From the NCBI GenBank assembly GCA_046758865.1, contig JBHIBD010000002.1, forward strand, positions 1 through 64,000: DNA of 64,000 bases. The letters run 5' to 3'. Below are positions 51,933 to 58,954 of the stretch, piece by piece; within the stretch, counting starts at the first letter, position 1, and every line of letters begins with the position of its first letter. Source of the stretch: JBHIBD01 sp046758865. Lineage in GTDB: Bacteria; Planctomycetota; Brocadiia; Brocadiales; Bathyanammoxibiaceae. The notes below the pieces were generated by a model, which was not told where the DNA came from, did no database searches, and worked only from the letters and a program-made list of their open reading frames with translations. The position numbers and the translations under genes were made by a program.

Positions 51933-52553
51933 ATGAAATGGGTTCCATTAGGTCTTGTTAGATATACGTTCTGTCTGGGCGGGCTTAGTGTCTTCTTTTT
52001 CCTGATATGCATACTTACCGGGCCATTCCTGATGATGTATTACATACCCAGCGTTGACAGGGCGTGGGCAGACGTCCAGGACCTGAGCAACGTGGTGCCG
52101 TTTGGCAGGTTTGTCAGGAACATCCACAGGTGGTCAGCATGTCTCATGGTTATATGTGTACCAGCCCACATGCTGAGGGTGTTTCTCCAGGCAGCTTACA
52201 AGCCACCGAGGCAGCTCAACTGGCTGGTGGGGGTTACGCTGCTTTTGCTGACATACTTAATGGCCTTTACGGGGTATCTCCTGCCCTGGGATAACGAGGC
52301 CTACTGGGCGGCCACTGTAGGTATGACCATGGCAGAGAACAGTCCAATACTTGGGGCCAAGGGTCCATTTAGTGTGTTGGGCCCGGATACGGACATACAT
52401 TATATGTTACTGGGGGGTACAGTCTTGGACCAGCCATCTCTTACACGGTTCTTCTTTGCCCACTGCGTGGCTATACCCGGGGCTATGGCTGGATTAATGG
52501 GACTCCATTTTTATAATATCCACAGGGCAGGTGGGATGTCCGGCCCTCTATAA
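51933..52553 (+). CDS. Cytochrome b6-like subunit, first bc complex
   Basis: The 206-residue protein has four membrane helices and heme ligands in NIHRWSACLMVICVPAH and in HCVAIPGAMAGLMGLH; the second pair is spaced 15 residues, as in b6-type proteins. It begins MKWVPLGLVRYTFCLGG and lacks the about 38-residue N-terminal extension present in its paralogue at 61479; no upstream start is available because the frame closes at 51912. Confidence 0.95.
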   Translation: MKWVPLGLVRYTFCLGGLSVFFFLICILTGPFLMMYYIPSVDRAWADVQDLSNVVPFGRFVRNIHRWSACLMVICVPAHMLRVFLQAAYKPPRQLNWLVGVTLLLLTYLMAFTGYLLPWDNEAYWAATVGMTMAENSPILGAKGPFSVLGPDTDIHYMLLGGTVLDQPSLTRFFFAHCVAIPGAMAGLMGLHFYNIHRAGGMSGPL

Positions 52554-52594
52554 TGATTGAGGTTATTGTTTGGTGAGTACACTGTGCGGAGGTC

Positions 52595-52628
52595 CTTGTA
52601 GTGGTCGAGCGAGCTCGACCACTACAAG
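52595..52628. repeat. Palindrome inside the respiratory operon
   Basis: CTTGTAGTGGTCGAGC and its exact reverse complement enclose GA, a 16-bp stem. It lies in the 130-bp gap between the cytochrome b and subunit IV genes, where the second cluster has only 12 bp. It could attenuate or protect the transcript, or is simply a repeat insertion. Confidence 0.85.
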
Positions 52629-52683
52629 ACTAATCCGCCCAAGACGGACTATACAAATTAACTGGCTGGAGGTTTAAACGACA

Positions 52684-53463
52684 GTGGCTGGTGGACCGCA
52701 TACTGGTAAAGAAAGATACAGGGTGATGACGGTCGTCAAGGGTGAGGCCCTGAAGTCCAGGGATATATACGAGAGGCCGCCCAAGTATGAACTTTTCTTC
52801 CCGAATTTTGTTATGAAGGAGCTATGTGTCGGGCTGGCCTTCCTAATTATCCTCTTTGTTTGGGCCTACTTTAGGAATGCCCCCCTATATGAGCTGGCCG
52901 ATCCAGGAGAGACCCCGGAGCACATAAAGGCCGCTTGGTACTTTGTTGGATTGCAAGAGATGCTGGCCTATTTTGACCCCTATTTGGCAGGGGTGATTAT
53001 CCCAAGTGCTATATTGGCAGGACTTTATCTTGCTCCCTTCCTTGATCCGGACCCCGTAAAGGGAATAGGCCGTTTCGCCTGGAAGGAGAGGAGGTTCGCC
53101 ATGTGCACCTTCCTTGGGGGGTTTGTGTTTTGGTGGATGCTGATAATAGTAGGGTGGTATTTTAGAGGACCTTTGTGGGCCTTTTACTGGCCGTGGGAGG
53201 ACCATTCTGTAGTCAAGGCCACAGAGGCTGTACAGTGGAACTTTCCTTTACCTGCGGGGATAGCCTACATAGTCGTCTTTTTTACCCTAGGAAACATTAT
53301 ACCTGCAATTATCTTTCCAAGGTTCTTTTACCGTCTGGGGATTGTTAGATACGTCATAACCATGTCCCTGTGGACGGGAATGATTTTTGTTGTGGCTAAG
53401 ATGTTTCTGAGAAACGCCTTTGGCATTAAGTACATTTTAGTAACTCCATGGTTTAACGTGTGA
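52684..53463 (+). CDS. Cytochrome b subunit IV-like protein, first bc complex
   Basis: The 259-residue protein has an N-terminal cytoplasmic part (about 45 residues), a helix, then PETPEHIKAAWYFVGLQEMLAYFDPYLAG with the quinone-site-like sequence, followed by about four more helices, more than the three of subunit IV. GTG 52684 gives an N-terminus that aligns with the second-cluster paralogue. It forms the C-terminal half of split cytochrome b. Confidence 0.9.
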   Translation: MAGGPHTGKERYRVMTVVKGEALKSRDIYERPPKYELFFPNFVMKELCVGLAFLIILFVWAYFRNAPLYELADPGETPEHIKAAWYFVGLQEMLAYFDPYLAGVIIPSAILAGLYLAPFLDPDPVKGIGRFAWKERRFAMCTFLGGFVFWWMLIIVGWYFRGPLWAFYWPWEDHSVVKATEAVQWNFPLPAGIAYIVVFFTLGNIIPAIIFPRFFYRLGIVRYVITMSLWTGMIFVVAKMFLRNAFGIKYILVTPWFNV

Positions 53464-53475
53464 GAGTGATGGGAT

Positions 53476-54819
53476 ATGATACCATTTCCAATTAATCTGT
53501 CCATTCCCTGGCTCATAGCGTTTCTGGTATTTGCGTGTGGCCTCGTAGCAACTTGTACTATATGGATATTTACCGAGTGGGGCGAGCCTGAGTGGAAGAA
53601 ATATCAGCGGATAGAGCTAACGGAGATGCGAGAAAACCTTGAAAAACAGTTACCCGTGCTGGAAGACCCCAAGTGGGGCGACCCCTCACAGGCCAAGATA
53701 GTAAGGGCCTCTATAGAGTTTCTCCGTAAACCGGACTACCAGATAAAGCAGATAATACTAAAGGGCCGAGGTAGCTGGAAGGAAGGCACAACCGGCATAC
53801 CGGTGGACAGGTGCATGACCTGTCACATAGACGAAGACAAGCTTACCAAGCAACACCCCTACACCAAAGACCACTTTGCCTATGACATCTATGGCTGCAC
53901 GGTCTGCCACGAGGGCCAGGGCAGGGTGCTGACGAAGGAAGGTGCCCACGAGGGAATGTTGCGCAACAAGAGAGATATGATGCAGAGGATACAGAAGCCA
54001 GAGGAGATGGTGGCTTTATGGGAGAGGATGGCCAAACTCTCTGTAGAGGAGGGAGATACGGCCTTTGATTTTAGGGATTATAGCGCTGCCGGAGAGAAGC
54101 TTGTGTACATGGGCAGCTTTGGCTGTCTTAAGTGCCATAGAAAACTTACCCCACGCCACGTTGAGGTGTGGGCGGATAACAAGTTCAAGACCTGGGAAAA
54201 GGTGCAAGCGGCAGAAGATTATGTTGAAGGTGACGAGAATTACCAGAAAAAGTGTTTGAAGTGCCACACCACGGGTTATGACGAAAAGACCGGTGAGTAC
54301 GCCGAAGAGAACGTCACCTGTGAGGCCTGTCACGGACCGGGTGAGATGTATGTCAAGTTCATGAGCGAGGGAAAGCTGGCAGAGGCCGCTGTGGTGACCT
54401 ACGAAGTGTTTAGTTTCAAGGTCTGCGGGAGATGTCATGTGTCGCGCAGACACGAGATGAGAGAGGCCATGCTGTTGGCTGTAGAGGAGGAGGAGGAGTT
54501 CTCAGAATGGCTGGCATCGTCCTTTGTTGAGGAATCAGATGCCCTTCACGCCAGCATTTCTGAAGAGACGGAGGCCTTCGGGTTAGAAGAACTGAAGGGA
54601 TTGGAAGAGGTAGCTAACTCGTTGGATATGATGCTGGAGGATTTAAGGACATTGTTGCCTGAGCAAGAAGAAACTGTTCAAACTGCCGAGGAAGTGGAGC
54701 CTGACGGTGAAGGACCGCCACATCCACTGAGGGCCAGACTAGAGGCCCCTGAGCCTTTCATGCAAGAGGCCCAGGCAGAGACGGCCAAAGAACCATTTAG
54801 TGGTAAGGGTGTGTATTAA
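53476..54819 (+). CDS. Membrane-anchored hexaheme cytochrome c, first bc complex
   Basis: The 447-residue protein has an N-terminal membrane anchor (about 10-33) and six CxxCH sites: CMTCH, CTVCH, CLKCH, CLKCH, CEACH and CGRCH. It replaces cytochrome c1/f and resembles cytochrome c554-type multihemes. After the sixth heme there are about 110 acidic residues (EEEEEFSEW...EEVEPDGEG), a tail of unusual length that could dock a basic partner. Confidence 0.92.
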   Translation: MIPFPINLSIPWLIAFLVFACGLVATCTIWIFTEWGEPEWKKYQRIELTEMRENLEKQLPVLEDPKWGDPSQAKIVRASIEFLRKPDYQIKQIILKGRGSWKEGTTGIPVDRCMTCHIDEDKLTKQHPYTKDHFAYDIYGCTVCHEGQGRVLTKEGAHEGMLRNKRDMMQRIQKPEEMVALWERMAKLSVEEGDTAFDFRDYSAAGEKLVYMGSFGCLKCHRKLTPRHVEVWADNKFKTWEKVQAAEDYVEGDENYQKKCLKCHTTGYDEKTGEYAEENVTCEACHGPGEMYVKFMSEGKLAEAAVVTYEVFSFKVCGRCHVSRRHEMREAMLLAVEEEEEFSEWLASSFVEESDALHASISEETEAFGLEELKGLEEVANSLDMMLEDLRTLLPEQEETVQTAEEVEPDGEGPPHPLRARLEAPEPFMQEAQAETAKEPFSGKGVY

Positions 54820-54826
54820 CCCGGGT

Positions 54827-54914
54827 AGGGGCACGGCATGCCGTGCCCCTTACTGGAGGTTGTCTGTAGCGTTGGAGCTTGCTCCAACGTTGAACGTGGC
54901 AGCAAGCTGCCACG
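54827..54914. repeat. Three palindromes between cytochrome genes
   Basis: AGGGGCACGGCA/TGCCGTGCCCCT (54827-54850), GTTGGAGC/GCTCCAAC (54871-54888) and CGTGGCAGC/GCTGCCACG (54895-54914) follow each other between the hexaheme and HAO-like genes. Each belongs to a family seen elsewhere in the window. Confidence 0.85.
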
Positions 54915-55041
54915 CTACATTAAAAATATTTTTGCAATAAATGGATAACCGAGTGTAAAGAAAGGGGGTGGTGAAAAGGTATAAAAGAAGGCTAGTAGAT
55001 CTCTCGTTACTAGAGGGAAATTTAAAAAAGGGGGATTAAGT

Positions 55042-56769
55042 ATGAAACAATGGAGCTTGCTTGCAGTGTTACTCTGTACGGGCTTGATTCTGGGAGTAGC
55101 GCCCAGTGCGGCGGTAGCCGAGGGGCCCTTCGCTGGTGATCCCAACGCCACCGTGGCAGCAGACCTTCCTCCTCTCAACCTGATGTACCCAGATAAGATG
55201 AAACCGGCCTGGGAGGAGTGGGTAGGTCTTGAGATGGGCGGTGGGCCTTTTAGGAAGCTTTATAGGCCCATACCCATGCACATGTACATTGCTCCCACAA
55301 AGCACTATATCAGGCCTGACATGTCTGGGTTTGCTGAGTTGTTCAAGAAGTTCCAGCCCGGCCAGTGCGAGGAGTGCCATATGGAGGTAACTCCCGGCTG
55401 GGTCCACCAGTGGGAAGATTCTGCCCACGGCAACCCGAAGCACAAGGCAAAGTGGGCCGAGAAGACGAAGGCAATAGAAAAGAAGCTGGGCAGGACACTT
55501 GACAAGGTGGGCTGCGCTGAGTGTCACGGCTCAAGCCACGACAGGCTTCAGATGCCCAACCTGGACAACTCCTGCGCACACTGCCATGAGCAGCAGGCCA
55601 AGGAGTTTGTCGCCGGGAAGAAGCAGGGCAGACCGAGCCACTTTCACAGTTGGATCTCAAATATTGTACCCCCCTGGTATATTGAGAACTACAGGAGGGG
55701 TGAAGGTGCAGGCATGATTGGCTGCGACGTCTGTCACCCTGAGATGCAGCGCTGTGACGGCTGCCACATGAGGCATCTCTTCGGCACCAAGATGGCCAAG
55801 AAGCCCGGCACCTGCGGAAAGTGTCACATGGGTTATGACCACCCGGACTATGAGTCCTATACCAAGTCCGCTATGGGTGTTATCTATCAAGATACTGGCG
55901 CCGAATGGAACTGGGACTTGAACATGGAGGACATAGTCCCTGGTAAGGACTGGAGGGCGCCGACCTGTGCCTACTGCCATATGTATCAAGGCGGTGGGAA
56001 GTGGGGCCACACCGAGAACATCAATGGCATCTGGCGCATGGGTGTCTATAAGCCCAAGCAGAGGAACTATGAGTACAAGTCCAGCTTGAAGAATTCTCCC
56101 TACGGGATAAACATCCCGCCTCTTAACAGGATTGTGGATGTTGACTCACCTGAGCTCAAGAAGAGAAGGGAGAACTGGATTGAACTCTGCTCCAACTGCC
56201 ACAGCCCACGCTTCTCCAGGCTCTGGCTGGAGAACCTGGACGAGTTCATGCTGATAGGCTGGCAGCACACGGATGCAAGTATGGCCGTGTTGGACGACCT
56301 GTATAAGGCAGAGGCTATTATACCCACGCCGGAGAATCGTGACCCATGGTTTCTTGGTGACGTGCTTGCCGACATACTGGGGCCGAAGAAGCTGGGTGAG
56401 ACCCTTTACAACGCCTTCAAGACCACACAGGGCCACTTCCCGATTTATGGGCCTATCCTTGCTACCGGCGACCAATATGTGACAGGTCCAGGCCGGCCGC
56501 ACGAGATAGAGCTTTACCTTAATGAGCAGTGGTTCAGTCATCTGCTGAAGGCCTTCAAGGGTACTGCCCATGCCCAGCAGGATTACTCCTGGTGGTACGG
56601 TTGGTCGCCGATGTTGAAGGACCAGGCCAGGATACAGTCTAACGCCGTTAACCTCTACAGGCTGCTGGCTATAGAGAAGAAGCTAGGTATCAAGGCCAGT
56701 GGAGAACTGCCCAGCGACAAGAAGATTTACGGGCATACTCCTCTCTACACCAGCGGTAAGAGGAAGTAG
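55042..56769 (+). CDS. Secreted octaheme HAO-like cytochrome c
   Basis: The 575-residue protein has a signal peptide ending near AAVAEG and eight CxxCH sites: CEECH, CAECH, CAHCH, CDVCH, CDGCH, CGKCH, CAYCH and CSNCH, the hydroxylamine oxidoreductase-like pattern. In Kuenenia a HAO-like octaheme is encoded at the end of one bc operon; its role is not fixed. Whether the cross-linking tyrosine near the C-terminus is present cannot be decided by eye. GGGGGATTAAGT precedes ATG and a strong terminator follows. Confidence 0.92.
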   Translation: MKQWSLLAVLLCTGLILGVAPSAAVAEGPFAGDPNATVAADLPPLNLMYPDKMKPAWEEWVGLEMGGGPFRKLYRPIPMHMYIAPTKHYIRPDMSGFAELFKKFQPGQCEECHMEVTPGWVHQWEDSAHGNPKHKAKWAEKTKAIEKKLGRTLDKVGCAECHGSSHDRLQMPNLDNSCAHCHEQQAKEFVAGKKQGRPSHFHSWISNIVPPWYIENYRRGEGAGMIGCDVCHPEMQRCDGCHMRHLFGTKMAKKPGTCGKCHMGYDHPDYESYTKSAMGVIYQDTGAEWNWDLNMEDIVPGKDWRAPTCAYCHMYQGGGKWGHTENINGIWRMGVYKPKQRNYEYKSSLKNSPYGINIPPLNRIVDVDSPELKKRRENWIELCSNCHSPRFSRLWLENLDEFMLIGWQHTDASMAVLDDLYKAEAIIPTPENRDPWFLGDVLADILGPKKLGETLYNAFKTTQGHFPIYGPILATGDQYVTGPGRPHEIELYLNEQWFSHLLKAFKGTAHAQQDYSWWYGWSPMLKDQARIQSNAVNLYRLLAIEKKLGIKASGELPSDKKIYGHTPLYTSGKRK

Positions 56770-56783
56770 TGAGTGATTATTAT

Positions 56784-56826
56784 GGGGGAGCCGCCTGCTC
56801 AAGAGTAGGCGGCCCCTCCATTTTTT
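56784..56826 (+). terminator. Intrinsic terminator after the HAO-like gene
   Basis: GGGGGAGCCGCCT pairs with AGGCGGCCCCTCC across a loop of about 10 bases, followed by TTTTTT. It closes the first respiratory operon. Confidence 0.9.
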
Positions 56827-56972
56827 AGATTTGTGTTGTTGTGTCTTTCTACGGGTGTTTGTTTTTTTCTCCGGGGGTATAGGATCGAGGAGTTTAGGTG
56901 GCTTAATAGTTTTTGCAGGGGACTTTGATAAGGGTTCCATTCTAAACTGCGTTAAAAGGAGGAGGACCGCCA

Positions 56973-57344
56973 ATGCCACTTAGGGGCGAGACTGATGCTA
57001 CTACTTCATTGGATGTGAAAAGTGCAATAGACCTTCAGCCCACGGAGCTGAAGATTAACCCTGCTGGAAAGGTGACTCTCACCCTCCCCGGGATGAAGAT
57101 AAGGCTGCCCGATGTTAAGGTGAAGCTCTGGTTTATGCCCCTTATCCGAGTGAGTGGCATGGAGGTGACTACGGAGCCTGCAAACCTCGAGGTGGATTTG
57201 TCGGATACGACAATGGAGGCCAGGGTAGAGCGTGCTACAAAGATAGAGATTCTTACTAATGGAGAGGTAAAGGCGCACGCCAAGCTGGAGGGTTCGGGTA
57301 GCCTCCAAGGCGGACCTATGAGCCTGGAGATTCCCGCAGATTAA
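56973..57344 (+). CDS. 123-residue beta-rich protein, function unknown
   Basis: The protein starts MPLRGETDATTSLD with AAAAGGAGGAGG upstream. It has alternating hydrophobic strands (KVTLTLPGMKIRLPDVKVKLWFMPLIRV) and no signal peptide, heme or metal motif. It follows the first respiratory operon after its own 150-bp leader. Pieces of the gene recur in the mosaic: its leader and first 11 codons at about 58479-58563 and its last codons at about 58834-58880. No family was recognised. Confidence 0.65.
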   Translation: MPLRGETDATTSLDVKSAIDLQPTELKINPAGKVTLTLPGMKIRLPDVKVKLWFMPLIRVSGMEVTTEPANLEVDLSDTTMEARVERATKIEILTNGEVKAHAKLEGSGSLQGGPMSLEIPAD

Positions 57345-57606
57345 CTTCTTCCTGAGTCGAGAACAAGTCAGTAGATCACGGGTTTTATGTTGTGGCCTAT
57401 GAACGTTTCTCTGTGCCTGTATCTAAAGAGAGTAATGGGTTTTAGTTGGGAAAGACTGCCATTCATGTGCCCTCATGTCTGACCTCCCAGCCCTTTCTGG
57501 GCCTGCTTGCCCTAAGTAGTTCTTAAGGAAAGAGGACCACTACCACAACCCTCTTTAAGGTTAAAGATCAACTCTCCACCCGCCTTGACTTTTTTAAAAA
57601 AAGTTC

Positions 57607-57800
57607 TTGCAAATACTATTTTGTGTGGTATAGTTTTCGACATGATGTTGAGAATAGTATCATCTAAACTATACATGTCGAATAATACGGCATCTGTCGT
57701 AAGACTATACAGTTTTCTGGTATTCAGCTTATGGTGTTTAGGCAATATCTAGCGGCCTTCGTTGGCCCCCTCTATCCAATGCATTGCTTTGGCTATCGAG
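57607..57800 (+). pseudogene. Decayed copy of the comF leader and start
   Basis: From about 57640 to 57800 the sequence follows 6075-6250: TTGAGAATAGTATCATC, TACGGCAT, TATACAGT, then the start with TTTAGGCAATATCTAGCGGC and TGCATTGCTTTGGCT. The ATG reads ATGGTG after a shift and the frame is broken, so it is not expressed as ComF. A promoter-like TTGCAA (57607-57612), 16-base spacer and TATAGT (57629-57634) precede it. The copy ends abruptly at an oxidoreductase-start fragment. Confidence 0.8.
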
Positions 57801-57816
57801 GGAAGGCACACGCAGG

Positions 57817-58304
57817 GGGCCTGCTAATTCTGTAACAATAAACTTTAAGACTGTAGCAAAAACCTCACCTTAAAACGGCAGGAATAATGATGAGGGATAG
57901 TAGGCGAAGCATCCTTCAACAATCCAGCCTTGCCTCTGGTACGGCCGTTACCCTCGGTCTTTCAACGTCTACCCCCTCTTACGAGTTAACATACTCTGAT
58001 TTGAACCCCCTCAAACAAAAATGGCAAGTGGTGATAGTCTCATTTTCTTATAGAGAGAAGATGTGTACAAAGGGCCTGCTAATTCTGTAACAATAAACTT
58101 TAAGACTGTAGCAAAAACCTCACCTTAAAACGGCAGGAATAATGATGAGGGATAGTAGGCGAAGCATCCTTCAACAATCCAGCCTTGCCTCTGGTACGGC
58201 CGTTACCCTCGGTCTTTCAACGTCTACCCCCTCTTACGAGTTAACATACTCTGATTTGAACCTCCTCAAACAAAAATGGCAAGTGGTGATAGTCTCATTT
58301 TCTG
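57817..58304 (+). repeat. Direct tandem repeat, 233-bp units at 255-bp period
   Basis: 57817-58049 and 58072-58304 appear identical except for one base (ACCCCCTC against ACCTCCTC). Each unit starts with a diverged fragment of the oxidoreductase start (GGCCTGCTAATTCTGTAACA), then carries a 67-codon frame MMRDSRRSILQQSSLASGTA with a twin-arginine-like leader, and ends with the leader segment TGGTGATAGTCTCATTTTCT that also precedes the real oxidoreductase gene at 58955. I treat the short frames (57887-58090, 58142-58345) as gene-start fragments, not as genes. Confidence 0.9.
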
Positions 58305-58478
58305 ATAAAGGGAAGATATGCGCAGAGAGCCTGTCAATTCTATAGCAATAGACTTCAAAGAAGATGCATTCTCGATATCTCTAGAAGAGCTCTCCCTAAT
58401 AAGGGCCAAGCATCTGGAGGCCGCACGGCGATCTGCGCTGAGTGATATACCTATAGCCACCTCTGTGAATAAGGGACT
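58304..58478 (+). pseudogene. Partial copy of the second oxidoreductase N-terminus
   Basis: The frame from ATG 58318, MRREPVNSIAIDFKEDAF and on through EAARRSALSDIPIATSV, matches the first about 50 residues of the protein starting at 58955, with its leader. It then joins a copy of the leader of the 123-residue gene. At 58536 it ends after 72 codons, so it cannot make the oxidoreductase. Confidence 0.9.
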
Positions 58479-58819
58479 TTGTAAGAGTCCCATTCTATCT
58501 AACTGTGTAAAGGAGGGGACCGACAATGCCACTTAGGGGCGAGACGGACGCTACTGTTTCATTTTCTAAGGAGATGAAGGTAAAGGCCAAGGATAAAGAG
58601 GTCAATGGTAAGGGCATCATAGAGCTGTTAACACTTGGCGCTGAGCAGGGTACTGATATACGCATCATTGCTAGACGAAAATGTCTTAATTGTAAACGGT
58701 GTAAACAATGTGAGAGGGAAAATATGCACAGAGAACCTGCCAATTCTATAACAATAAACTTCAAGGAAGGTGCATTCTCGATATCTCTGGAAGAGCTCTC
58801 CCTGATGAGGGCCAAGTAA
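58479..58819 (+). other. Chimeric open frame built from three gene fragments
   Basis: ATG 58526 with GGAGGGG upstream opens a 97-codon frame. Codons 1-11 copy the 123-residue gene (MPLRGETDAT), with its leader from 58479. Codons about 15-48 copy the HPr domain (KVKAKDKEVNGK, GTDIRII). A short Cys-rich piece of unknown origin (CLNCKRCKQC) follows. From ATG 58724 it copies the start of the oxidoreductase (NSITINFKEGAFSISLEELS). All three recognised pieces are in their native frames. It may be a fossil or an expressed new gene. Confidence 0.8.
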
Positions 58820-58833
58820 CCACAGAGGCCGCA

Positions 58834-58880
58834 CGGCAGCCTCCAGGGCGGACCTATGAGCCCAGAGATTCCTGTGAATT
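58834..58880 (+). pseudogene. Copy of the 3' end of the 123-residue gene
   Basis: GCCTCCAGGGCGGACCTATG, AGCCCAGAGATTCC and the stop region match the end of the gene at 57300-57350 with a few changes. It is followed by the leader of the real oxidoreductase gene. Confidence 0.85.
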
Positions 58881-58954
58881 AGCTTCTTTCAGAGGAGTGG
58901 ATAGTCTTAAAAATGGTAAGTGGTGATAGTCTCATTTTCTTATAAAGGGAAGAT

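Noticed and set aside
57887..58345. Two 67-codon frames with a Tat-like leader as real genes
   Set aside because: They lie within duplicated fragments, end soon after the leader and have no exported domain; they are better read as copied gene starts.
57345..58954. Mosaic explained only as an assembly artefact
   Set aside because: Most copies differ from their sources at many positions, which an assembly error would not produce; only the 233-bp tandem pair is similar enough to be doubted.
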